A stretch of 10,936 bases of DNA. It comes from an uncultured Acidobacteriaceae bacterium. Its GTDB lineage: Bacteria; Acidobacteriota; Terriglobia; Terriglobales; Acidobacteriaceae. Each line of letters starts with the position of its first letter. Position 1 is the stretch's first letter. Made by a program: the position numbers and the translations under genes. Location: positions 1-10,936 of the forward strand of contig CAIMNN010000155.1 of the NCBI GenBank assembly GCA_903842845.1, written 5' to 3'. Positions 1 through 6,043 of the stretch are shown piece by piece. The notes beneath the pieces are model-generated. The model was not told the DNA's origin and did not search any database. It was given only the letters and a program-made list of their open reading frames with translations.

Positions 1-521
1 GAGGAGACCTCGACGGTTTTGCCGCCTTCGGTGATGTTGCGGCTGAACTCGAGTGAGATGCGCGTGGCCTGATTGTGGAGGGCCTGGATTTTGGCGCGGG
101 TCTCGTCGTCGCGGTCGACGCCGGCGAGGCGGTAGGCGAGGAGCGTTTTGTTGACGTAGTGGCGCGTGGCGGCGGATGCGCCGGTGAGGTCTATGGCGGC
201 AAGGGTCTCGTAGACGGGGCGGTTGAGGCTGAGGGCGCTGCCGGCTTCGGAGACGCGCTCAGCTTCGGACTGGGCCTGATCGCGGACGGCTTTAGTTGCG
301 GCAACGGAGTTTAGGACTCCTGCCTGGGAGCCGGCAAGTGCGAGCTCTGCGATGGCGCGGTCGTAGGGCGCGAGGGTGTTGGCGGGGGTGCGAGGGGCGG
401 TGACGGCGAGGAGTTCTGCGAGTGCGGCTTGGTGAGCGGCGAGGCGAGCGTTGACCCAGGAGGTGAGGGCTGTGGGGGAGTCGGCGCCGCCAGAGGACCA
501 GATGTGGAGGTGAGTGGACAT
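1..521 (-). CDS. M3-family metallopeptidase (thimet/oligopeptidase-like), N-terminal part only
   Basis: The frame stays open from the ATG at 521 to the window edge and gives 173 complete residues. Residues 131-162 (RLAGVDRDDETRAKI, then a helical stretch ending in EFSRNI) match the helical N-terminal region of M3 zinc oligopeptidases, where an aGvd.dd.tRakI...l...g.eF.rNI pattern is typical. Residues 16-125 are Ala-rich and mostly helical, as in the cap domain of that family. There is no signal peptide, so a cytoplasmic peptide-degrading enzyme is inferred. The catalytic HExxH zinc motif would lie near the C-terminus, outside the window, so activity cannot be checked. No good Shine-Dalgarno precedes the ATG; I chose it because it opens the continuous frame and the first 15 residues look like a normal N-terminus. 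The gene diverges from the toxin-antitoxin pair across 114 bp. Confidence 0.72.
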   Translation of the reverse strand, partial: MSTHLHIWSSGGADSPTALTSWVNARLAAHQAALAELLAVTAPRTPANTLAPYDRAIAELALAGSQAGVLNSVAATKAVRDQAQSEAERVSEAGSALSLNRPVYETLAAIDLTGASAATRHYVNKTLLAYRLAGVDRDDETRAKIQALHNQATRISLEFSRNITEGGKTVEVS

Positions 522-600
522 GTTTTTATGGTAGCTGAGTGAAAAGAGTGAATGGGGTGAGTGGAGTCAGCGTGTTAGGCGCGAACTAAAGCATTCGATG

Positions 601-636
601 TTGTAATTGATTCCATTACAGTGTAATATTCACACA
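601..636 (+). promoter_or_regulatory. Probable autoregulated promoter/operator of the TA pair, possibly leaderless
   Basis: A perfect 6+1+6 palindrome, ATTACA-G-TGTAAT, lies at 615-627. A further TGTAAT half-site at 602-607 is exactly 20 bp from the second TGTAAT (622-627). Ribbon-helix-helix antitoxins usually bind such repeated short half-sites to repress their own operon, so this is the likely operator. The 622-627 hexamer also matches the -10 consensus at 5 of 6 positions, which would put the transcription start at about 634-636, essentially on the ATG at 636. There is no Shine-Dalgarno before that ATG, which fits a leaderless mRNA. The -35 region is weak (TTGTAA at 601-606 would leave a short 15-bp spacer). 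The repeat is seen directly; its roles are inferred. Confidence 0.5.
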
Positions 637-926
637 TGGCTACTGCAACAATCAGAAAATCGAAGGTGTACACGATCAGCCTACCGCCGGAACTGGCGCG
701 CAAGGCCGAGGCGCTGGCGCGTCGTGACAGCCGCACAATGAGCGAGTTGTTCCGTGAGGCATTCCGCAGTTATGCAGCGGAGCAGGCGCGCCGGACACTT
801 GCGGAAGTTGGCGAGTATGCGGCAAGCCGCAACCCGCAGGGTTACAGCGCGGCCGATGTGCCAAGGCTCATCAAGGGAGTACGCGCAAGAAAGCAATTGC
901 CAAGCAGGTCCCGGGCTATCGCGTGA
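636..926 (+). CDS. Ribbon-helix-helix (CopG/Arc-type) antitoxin
   Basis: This 96-residue basic protein is the likely antitoxin of a type II toxin-antitoxin pair. Residues 10-17 (KVYTISLP) form the RHH beta strand that enters the DNA major groove. Residues 18-29 form helix A, and the turn plus TMSELFREAFRSY (34-46) form helix B. The C-terminal part (residues 60-83, with GYSAADVPRLIKGVR) is typical of the tail of RHH antitoxins that accompany PIN toxins, where it docks on the toxin. Its stop overlaps the GTG start of the PIN gene in a GTGA motif, so the two are translationally coupled. The protein probably represses its own operon through the palindrome just upstream. The start is the ATG right after that palindrome; no Shine-Dalgarno is visible. 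Confidence 0.82.
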   Translation: MATATIRKSKVYTISLPPELARKAEALARRDSRTMSELFREAFRSYAAEQARRTLAEVGEYAASRNPQGYSAADVPRLIKGVRARKQLPSRSRAIA

Positions 927-1318
927 CGGTCGTTATTGACACGAACGTGTGGATCTCCGCGCTGCAGTTTGCTAAAAACCGCGGTACGCCAACCTTGGCG
1001 CTGGAAAAGGCGATGAGCGAGGATGTGATTGCCACATGCGATGAGATTGACGCGGAGATATTGCGCGTGCTGACGGAAAAATTTGCCTGGGAGCAACGCC
1101 GGGCTGCATCGGCGTTGAAATTGATCCTGGCACGCAGCAAACGCGTTAAGATCCGTGGTGTTGTGAGGGTTTGCCGCGACCCAAATGACGACATGTTTTT
1201 AGAGTGTGCCGCGCTCACCAAGGCGGATTATTTGGTTGCAGGTGACAAGGACCTTTTGACGTTGGGACGATTCCACAGAACAAGAATTATCTCGCCTGCT
1301 GAATTTCTGACTGTTTGA
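923..1318 (+). CDS. PIN-domain toxin, putative endoribonuclease of a type II TA system
   Basis: This is a 131-residue single-domain PIN protein of the COG1569-like group often annotated as 'putative toxin-antitoxin system toxin component, PIN family'. The acidic metal-binding residues of the fold are all visible: D6 in VIDTNVW, E45 in DAEILRVL, D90 at the end of RDPNDD, and D108/D110 in AGDKDLL. The ADYLVAGDKDLL block is the usual signature of the C-terminal half. PIN toxins cut RNA using Mg2+ or Mn2+, and the antitoxin holds them inactive. The start is the GTG at 923, inside the stop of the antitoxin gene (4-bp overlap), which keeps the beta1 strand intact. The acidic site is complete, so the toxin is likely active unless mutated elsewhere. 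The RNA target cannot be inferred. Confidence 0.85.
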   Translation: MTVVIDTNVWISALQFAKNRGTPTLALEKAMSEDVIATCDEIDAEILRVLTEKFAWEQRRAASALKLILARSKRVKIRGVVRVCRDPNDDMFLECAALTKADYLVAGDKDLLTLGRFHRTRIISPAEFLTV

Positions 1319-1388
1319 CTCGCTGCTCTATTCGCATAAACTGCCGGTGATTGCACTGATGGAACAGAAGGTCGAAGCGGACAAATGA
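1311..1388 (+). pseudogene. Possible C-terminal remnant of an unidentified gene
   Basis: Immediately after the PIN gene, one frame runs open for 25 codons to a TGA at 1386-1388. It reads LFDSLLYSHKLPVIALMEQ followed by KVEADK. The composition looks like ordinary protein (a hydrophobic-charged helix, common codons) and the peptide resembles a C-terminal tail. However, it has no start codon other than an ATG at 1359, and the upstream part of the frame is closed by a TGA at 1308-1310 inside the PIN gene. It could be the leftover 3' end of a gene displaced when the TA pair inserted, or simply chance. I could not assign a family. Confidence 0.22.
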
Positions 1389-1441
1389 AGCGCCATCTCT
1401 CAAGCATTGCTCATGGAAAAACAAACACAGAGCCTAAATCC

Positions 1442-2101
1442 TCAATTTTGGGTATAAACCCCATCTTTCTGTGCGCGCCGTTTTAACTCCTCGTTCGTGT
1501 CGGAATTAAACCACACAACAAGCTTTTTGCCCACTCGATTTTTCACTGTCAATTTGTCATAGGCATGACCATTCACGTGGACTAATTCCTGCGCATCGAT
1601 CTGCCCTCCCAATGCATTTGTCATGAACAAAACTGTTTCGCTTGGAAGGACAGTAAACCATGCCGTCTCGGCAGATTTACCATCGCCTGAATTCATGATT
1701 GATTGAGCGATGGCGTTCAGTATCGCCTCTTGTTTTTTTGCTTCATCGTTCTTACTCATTTTTTGCAAAACCGTCATGCACAATAAATGTCCTTCGATGC
1801 TGGCAAAATTACGCGATATCAGGGCTTGAGCCTCATCCAATGCTTTCTCGTATTTTCCAGCATCCAAGTCAGCAGTAAATTGCTCATGTTCGTCATGCCA
1901 GTAGAATCCTGGACCAACTATACCCAGTGCCGCTGCGAGCCTGAAGTCACGCCAATCAATATTGAGATCGCCTACAACCACGCGAGCTTTGTAGGCCTCA
2001 TACTTTTTTCTGGCAGAATCGCGATCATACATCTGCGCTTTAACAAAATTCACACTAATCACACAGCACAAAATCAAAATTACAAATCTCTTGCTTTGCA
2101 T
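1442..2101 (-). CDS. Secreted small protein resembling DUF4919
   Basis: This 219-residue protein begins with a classic signal peptide: MQSKRF, a hydrophobic core (VILILCCVISVNFV, residues 7-20), and a likely cut after KA (22). The mature part is helical and polar. GKYEKALDEAQALI suggests TPR-like helices, and a central I-A-x-S-I-M-x-S-GDG segment (about residues 130-145) and a C-terminal VVWFNSDTNE block resemble DUF4919, an uncharacterised family known mainly from Bacteroidota. No function is known for it. I chose the ATG at 2101 because it starts the signal peptide and follows AAGGAG about 12 bases upstream; an in-frame ATG at 2161 would add 20 residues reaching into a hairpin. Base composition and codon use are more AT-rich than in neighbouring genes, which could reflect horizontal transfer. 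The family assignment was made by eye. Confidence 0.65.
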   Translation of the reverse strand: MQSKRFVILILCCVISVNFVKAQMYDRDSARKKYEAYKARVVVGDLNIDWRDFRLAAALGIVGPGFYWHDEHEQFTADLDAGKYEKALDEAQALISRNFASIEGHLLCMTVLQKMSKNDEAKKQEAILNAIAQSIMNSGDGKSAETAWFTVLPSETVLFMTNALGGQIDAQELVHVNGHAYDKLTVKNRVGKKLVVWFNSDTNEELKRRAQKDGVYTQN

Positions 2102-2128
2102 CGTAAGTAATATCTCCTTTTGGAGGAG

Positions 2129-2134
2129 ATTATA
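2129..2134 (-). promoter_or_regulatory. Candidate -10 element for the DUF4919-like gene
   Basis: On the minus strand these bases read TATAAT, a perfect -10 hexamer. Transcription would begin near 2122, giving a leader of about 20 bases that contains AAGGAG before the ATG at 2101. No convincing -35 box is seen 16-18 bp upstream. An inverted repeat, ATCTCC (2112-2117) and GGAGAT (2125-2130) with a 7-base spacer, overlaps the expected start region. It may be an operator, or, if transcription starts further upstream, a hairpin that pairs with the ribosome binding site. Confidence 0.4.
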
Positions 2135-2148
2135 TATGGTGCTCGTTT

Positions 2149-2187
2149 GCATCCCACCCATCGCAAAGTGCGCGATGGATGGGGCAC
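2149..2187. repeat. Imperfect intergenic palindrome with TGGGGCAC end
   Basis: CCATCGC at 2158-2164 pairs with GCGATGG at 2172-2178 around a 7-base loop. The stem extends imperfectly to 16 bp, with the right arm running on into ATGGGGCAC. The right edge (ATGGGGCACG, 2179-2188) recurs at 5904-5913 in another intergenic hairpin of this window. This suggests a dispersed non-coding repeat rather than a gene-specific control site. It lies just upstream of the DUF4919-like gene on the minus strand. Confidence 0.5.
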
Positions 2188-2323
2188 GGGCATGGGAAAG
2201 GCAGCGAGTAGCAAGTAGGAACTAGTCAATAGGGTGTGTGCAGATATTTGAATTTTTGAGTAAATCGAATTTGACGTGGGTTGAGGAATAAAGGCAGCGA
2301 GTCAGTGCGGGGATTTTTGTATC

Positions 2324-2354
2324 CCCCCGGTCCCCAAATGCGAGGGACCGGGGG
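2324..2354. repeat. Strong 11-bp GC-rich stem-loop (dispersed repeat or terminator)
   Basis: CCCCCGGTCCC (2324-2334) is perfectly complementary to GGGACCGGGGG (2344-2354) with a 9-base loop. It lies 55 bases past the stop of the DUF5916 gene and is probably its transcription end point or a dispersed palindrome. A T-run follows on the plus strand (about 2363-2369), but on the minus strand, the direction of the DUF5916 gene, no U-tract follows, so it is not a textbook terminator for that gene. A second, competing stem (GGGGAT 2309-2314 with ATCCCC 2321-2326) shares part of the left arm. The outer edge again carries GGGGCAC. Confidence 0.6.
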
Positions 2355-2408
2355 CACCCGAGTTTTTTTATGAAACGAAGATTGGAAACTTGGTGTGAAC
2401 TAAAAATA

Positions 2409-4760
2409 TCAGAAGCGGAAGAGGTAGCTGGCTTTAACGAAGATCTGTTTGCCGTCGTTCAAGTAATCAATTGAGCGCGGGGGCGTGGTGTTGTTGGGGT
2501 CGCAGGGCGCTCCGGGTTGGGGCAGGCGGTTGCAGAGCGAGCGGTCGAGGTTCTGGATGTCGTTGTTGTAGCCGATGTAGAGCGCGGTGCCGGGGTGTGG
2601 AAGCCAGGTGAGGAGCGCGCCGGTTTGAACCTGCTTGGTGCGCAGGAGCGAGGTTTGCGCGGGATTGGCGAGGGTTGAATCGTACTCGACGATGACGCGG
2701 GCGGAGATGTCGCGCGTGAACTGGTAGTTGATCTTGGTGCGGAAGACCTGGTTCTCGTAGACGAACGCGTTGCCGTGGGCGTTGTGGTCGCGGTCGAGGA
2801 GGTAGAGGTTCTCCGTGGTGAGCTGGCGCAAGGGTTGAATGTTGAACTTGAACGTGACCTGGTCCTGGTTGAGGAGGAATGGCGCTTGATCGCCGGGCGG
2901 GTTGTAGTTAACGTTTCCGCCGTAAAAGGCCATGAGGTTGAAGTTGAAGACTGTGCTGGGCGCGCTGCGGAATACGATGCCGCCGCCGTTCTCAGAGAAG
3001 TTGACGTATTGAGTGAGGACGGAGTAGCTGGGTGGGCCGACGGTATCAGAGTTGAAGATAAAAACCGGCGCGATGATGGTGTTGCGGGGCATAAAGAAGA
3101 AGTAGTCGAGATTGAGGTAGTGATAGACACGGTTGCCCTGATGGTCAAAGGCGAACATGCCGTCGCCTTCGACGCCCATGATCTGAATTTTTTTGTTTTT
3201 GGGGAACCACTGATAGTTGGAGTGGACGTGCGTGGAGCGGATGTTTGAGCTTTGCTGGAAGCCGAGCACGGTTTGATAGCCGGTGCTGACATCAGTGTAA
3301 TTCGAGTTGAGATTGAAAGAGTGGCCGTTGCGATTGAGCGAGAGCTGAGTTGCGGGGCCGGCAGAATAAGGGCGCGGAGTTCCGCTGTCGTTGTCGCCGA
3401 GTGTTGCGCTCTCGACCATCTGGCCCTGCGCATTCCAGTGGTCGTCGAAGCGGAGTGTGAAGTCGACGCCACCGATGCGATTGAAACCGCCACCGAACTC
3501 ATAGTCGGTGTAGGTGAGTCCGAGGCTGGAGCCTTTGCCGAAGTCCTGTGAGACGCGGCCGACGGCGATGGTTGCACGCTTGTGATAAAGCGGGTTGCCG
3601 GGTTGGGAGGCGTAGCCGGGTTCGCGGTCGTCGATGGCGAAGAGGCCGATGTTGGTGTTGTGCAGCTTGCCGGTTACGCGGATGCCGAACTCGGGATTGA
3701 CGATGTTGCGTGTGTAGATGAGGTTGATGGGCGTGGAGAAGTAATTTGCGTTCTCAAGAAAGAAGGGACGCAGCTCAGGGAAGAAGACGGGGTATCGCTG
3801 GTTGACGGTGAACTGAGGCTGATCGGATTCGATGTCACTGAAGTCGGGGTTGATGGTGGCGTCGACGACGATGGAGTCTTTGAGGATGGCCTTGAGTTCG
3901 CCGCCTGCGGTGCCTTCAAAGGCGCGAGAACTGAAGAAGGGATGGAGCGGGTCGAGGGTTTCTAGTGTTTTTTCGTTCTGGCCGAGTGTATAAGGGTTGA
4001 GCTGGAAGTTGTGCGAGCCGGAGACGCCTTCAATGCCGGTGAGAGTTCCCTCTTGAGTGAGCGCGCCGGAGATATTGGATGCGACGCGCGGCCAGGTATC
4101 GTTCTCGCTGTTGCGGGGCAGAGTGCGTTGCAGGATGATGCCCCATGTTGAGCTGGTGGGGGGAAAGCGCAGGCTGCGGAACGGAATGGCGATGAGGGCC
4201 ATCCAACCCTGCTCTGTGACGCGGCCTTCGGAGTTCCATACCTGGTCGTAACTGTAGTCGGCGTTCTGGTCGGCGTTCTCGCTCCATGCGGCGTCTGCCT
4301 GCACGCCGGCGGGATTAACGCTGAAGAGGACGCCGCGGCGGTGGTCCTGGAAGGCGTCGATGAGCACGGAGACGTTGTCGTCTTTTTGGATGTTCTCGCG
4401 GCGTGCGAGGTGGCTGCGGATGAGCTTCGGGTGCGAGTCGTGGCAGAGGAAGACGAAGAAGAGCTCGGTGCGGGTGCGAGCAACGTAGACCTCGGTGTGC
4501 TCGGACTCAACTGCGCCATCGTGGGGATTGTTCTGGATGAAGTTATCGATATGGGTGAGCTTATCGGCGAGCGCGGCAGGTGGAGCGAAACCTGCGAAGT
4601 CGTTGATGTGGAGCGGCTGGTCAATGAGCGAGACATGGACGCTGGTCGGCGGCTGTGATTTGGCAGGGGCTTGCGGGTGCGAAGTGCGATTGTGGCCCGA
4701 GGCAATTGCGCCGAGCGGTGCGGAGAGAAGCAAGCAGCAGATGAGTGTGCGAATCAGCAT
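2409..4760 (-). CDS. CBM9-like/DUF5916 outer-membrane beta-barrel protein
   Basis: This 783-residue protein has a signal peptide (MLIRTLICCLLLSAPLGAIA, cut near residue 20). Residues about 50-215 look like a carbohydrate-binding family 9-type beta-sandwich: HIDNFIQ, EVYVARTRTELFFVFLCHD, then a DDNVSVLIDAFQDHRRGVLF stretch and W-x-ALIAIPFRSLRF. From about residue 240 it matches DUF5916, with INPDFSDIESDQPQFTVNQR followed by a YPVFFPELRPFFLEN segment, the family's most recognisable motif. The rest consists of alternating aromatic beta strands ending in YLFRF; a final aromatic residue is the usual BAM signal for outer-membrane barrels. Members reach roughly this size in Acidobacteria and Bacteroidota. 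They are often described as putative surface hydrolase or carbohydrate-binding proteins, but the biochemical role is not established. The start is the first Met of the signal peptide; the ribosome binding site is poor. It appears monocistronic. Confidence 0.83.
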   Translation of the reverse strand: MLIRTLICCLLLSAPLGAIASGHNRTSHPQAPAKSQPPTSVHVSLIDQPLHINDFAGFAPPAALADKLTHIDNFIQNNPHDGAVESEHTEVYVARTRTELFFVFLCHDSHPKLIRSHLARRENIQKDDNVSVLIDAFQDHRRGVLFSVNPAGVQADAAWSENADQNADYSYDQVWNSEGRVTEQGWMALIAIPFRSLRFPPTSSTWGIILQRTLPRNSENDTWPRVASNISGALTQEGTLTGIEGVSGSHNFQLNPYTLGQNEKTLETLDPLHPFFSSRAFEGTAGGELKAILKDSIVVDATINPDFSDIESDQPQFTVNQRYPVFFPELRPFFLENANYFSTPINLIYTRNIVNPEFGIRVTGKLHNTNIGLFAIDDREPGYASQPGNPLYHKRATIAVGRVSQDFGKGSSLGLTYTDYEFGGGFNRIGGVDFTLRFDDHWNAQGQMVESATLGDNDSGTPRPYSAGPATQLSLNRNGHSFNLNSNYTDVSTGYQTVLGFQQSSNIRSTHVHSNYQWFPKNKKIQIMGVEGDGMFAFDHQGNRVYHYLNLDYFFFMPRNTIIAPVFIFNSDTVGPPSYSVLTQYVNFSENGGGIVFRSAPSTVFNFNLMAFYGGNVNYNPPGDQAPFLLNQDQVTFKFNIQPLRQLTTENLYLLDRDHNAHGNAFVYENQVFRTKINYQFTRDISARVIVEYDSTLANPAQTSLLRTKQVQTGALLTWLPHPGTALYIGYNNDIQNLDRSLCNRLPQPGAPCDPNNTTPPRSIDYLNDGKQIFVKASYLFRF

Positions 4761-4831
4761 GTCGTTTGAAGGTACGCAAATGCGTGGACTCTGGTTCCAG
4801 TGTAGTGAGTGAGTTTGGGGTGCAGAGTGAA

Positions 4832-4860
4832 AGAGCCTGCTGTTTGGGGAAGCAGGCTCT
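4832..4860 (-). terminator. Perfect 10-bp hairpin after the 56-residue membrane peptide gene
   Basis: AGAGCCTGCT (4832-4841) pairs exactly with AGCAGGCTCT (4851-4860) around a 9-base loop. It lies 28 bases beyond the stop of the minus-strand small gene and upstream of the DUF5916 gene, so it most likely ends transcription of the small gene. The following bases on the minus strand are TTCACT, a poor U-tract, so it may only attenuate read-through into the DUF5916 gene. Confidence 0.55.
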
Positions 4861-4888
4861 GTTGAGATGTGCGCGCCGATCGGCCGAA

Positions 4889-5059
4889 TTACTCGACTAC
4901 GGGGCTGATATGAGCTGTGGATGCTGTGATCTGCGTGTCAGACTGCACTTGATATCCAGTAACGGGATAATCAGGAGTCGAGAACACTGTCACAAGTGCC
5001 ACGAAGACGATTGCAGCAACGAACTTGACTGCGATATCGGTGATTGTCGTGAGCTTCAT
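4889..5059 (-). CDS. 56-residue single-pass membrane peptide, unknown function
   Basis: The encoded peptide starts MKLTTITDIAVKFVAAIVF and ends STAHISPVVE. Residues about 9-27 form one hydrophobic helix, followed by a short polar tail of about 28 residues with TPDYPVTGYQ. I chose the ATG at 5059 because it is preceded at ideal spacing by AAAGGAGGT, the strongest Shine-Dalgarno in the window. An in-frame upstream ATG (5095) would add 12 charged residues that overlap this ribosome binding site. The helix could be a signal anchor or an uncleaved signal sequence; Phe-Ser-Thr after the core is not a clear cleavage site. It has its own hairpin downstream and divides divergently from the plus-strand gene at 5278. 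No family was recognised. Confidence 0.62.
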   Translation of the reverse strand: MKLTTITDIAVKFVAAIVFVALVTVFSTPDYPVTGYQVQSDTQITASTAHISPVVE

Positions 5060-5233
5060 ACTTGGACCTCCTTTTCTTTTTCGTTCATCGTTCAAAGAGG
5101 AGAACGCAAAGCGAGATGGATTGGTTCCGTGGAATCGGTATTTTGTTTCAGATGATGAGATGGATTAGAAGCAGGGCCCAGCTAGTAGGGCCTAGCCAGT
5201 AAGAGATTTGGAGGATGAATATTTTTGAAAATG

Positions 5234-5250
5234 TATAATTACGCTTAATT
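5234..5250 (+). promoter_or_regulatory. Candidate -10 element with overlapping inverted repeat
   Basis: TATAAT at 5234-5239 is a perfect -10 hexamer 38 bases upstream of the start at 5278. It overlaps an inverted repeat, AATTA (5237-5241) and TAATT (5246-5250) with a 4-base spacer, a plausible operator. There is no convincing -35 box. The same AT-rich block may also serve the divergent small gene on the minus strand. Confidence 0.4.
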
Positions 5251-5277
5251 CATCAATACTTCAGAATGAGGCGATCT

Positions 5278-5745
5278 ATGAGTTGGAAAAAGATTTTAAT
5301 CATTCTTACAGGCTTAATACTCTCAACCGCACTCATCGCGCTCTTTGCAGTCCGGAAAACGCATCCTGTCCTCTTCCATGCGTTTAGTGAGTGTGTGTGT
5401 ACTGACTACTCTGACGATGTGACTGGACTGACAATCTTCAATCCACTACGAGACCGCGCACCCGAAGTAGCTGCGCAGCATTTTTTTGTCGATCTACGTG
5501 ATGGCCACTTGCAGAAGTCAGGTTTCAAAACCAAGCAATTTAAAGTCAACGCCTATTTGAATGGAATACCGGGATTTGCCTGGAAGTTAAGAAATCGCAA
5601 ATACGAAAACGGTAAAGTGATTCTTTTTTACAACTTTGATAAGTATGAGGCGGGTGTCACTTCCAATTTCGACTCTGAGGGAGCAGTGGAAGTTGTGAAG
5701 GAAGACGGAGCATGGAAAGTTAGTGATTTTGGTGTGATCTGGTAG
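5278..5745 (+). CDS. Membrane-anchored extracytoplasmic protein, unknown function
   Basis: The protein is 155 residues from the ATG at 5278. That ATG has GAGG six bases upstream; an in-frame ATG at 5266 would add four residues but has no ribosome binding site. Residues 4-24 form one hydrophobic helix (KKILIILTGLILSTALIALF), an uncleaved anchor or signal sequence, so the rest faces the periplasm. The outside part holds NPLRDRAPEVAAQHFFVDLRDG (split here: NPLRDRAPEVAA, then QHFFVDLRDG), then an alternating beta pattern ending in GAWKVSDFGVIW. An N-terminal helix followed by curved strands and a W-K-V ending suggests an NTF2-like or lumazine-binding-like fold, but this is only an impression. Two cysteines (ECVC) lie just after the helix. 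It is relatively AT-rich. No partner is apparent. Confidence 0.6.
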   Translation: MSWKKILIILTGLILSTALIALFAVRKTHPVLFHAFSECVCTDYSDDVTGLTIFNPLRDRAPEVAAQHFFVDLRDGHLQKSGFKTKQFKVNAYLNGIPGFAWKLRNRKYENGKVILFYNFDKYEAGVTSNFDSEGAVEVVKEDGAWKVSDFGVIW

Positions 5746-6043
5746 TAGAAGTCAGCAGCCGACTGAAGTTATGGTCATATATAACATCCCACAGGGGCTA
5801 AAGACCTGAGCATCAATTGGGCATTTGGCGGCCCGGCTAAAGACATCGCTTTAAACAATGCAAAAGGATGGGGTCGTTGCTTACACCCTTCGCTGCACGA
5901 AGTATGGGGCACGCATGAATTGGGTGGATGATGGTGAATCGACCCGGTATTTTGGGGTATACAGGGTATCTGACGAGTTATCCACAGGGCGATTTCCCTG
6001 TTGCATAAGTTGTGCAATGTGTTTAAGATGCGTCAATTGAACG
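5746..6043. other. Gene-free spacer with decayed dispersed repeats and a DnaA-box 9-mer
   Basis: No credible gene is present here. The 10-mer GGCTAAAGAC occurs twice, at 5796-5805 and 5835-5844, 39 bp apart, in GC-rich contexts (CAGGGGCTAAAG and GCCCGGCTAAAG). This resembles the palindromic GGGGCTAAAGCCCC-type intergenic repeats I associate with Acidobacteria, with the right arms decayed. A second palindrome follows: CTTCG (5888-5892) with CGAAG (5898-5902), ending in ATGGGGCACG as at 2179-2188. TTATCCACA (5978-5986) is a perfect DnaA-box consensus, partly shared with a hairpin ACAGGG/CCCTGT (5984-6001). The promoter of aroDE must lie here but no convincing -35/-10 pair was found. Confidence 0.5.

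Noticed and set aside
75..314. A 79-codon plus-strand frame, Gly/Val-rich
   Set aside because: It is antisense to the M3 peptidase gene, which has the better protein pattern.
2459..3577. A 372-codon minus-strand frame rich in Ser, Thr, Arg and Ala
   Set aside because: It is a shifted frame of the DUF5916 gene, whose own frame has a signal peptide and recognisable motifs.
4745..5155. A 136-codon plus-strand frame covering the small membrane peptide gene
   Set aside because: It is Cys/Arg-rich with no ribosome binding site. The minus-strand gene has an excellent ribosome binding site and a membrane helix.
5978..5986. Replication origin suggested by TTATCCACA
   Set aside because: There is only one box, with no cluster, no AT-rich unwinding region and no dnaA or dnaN nearby.
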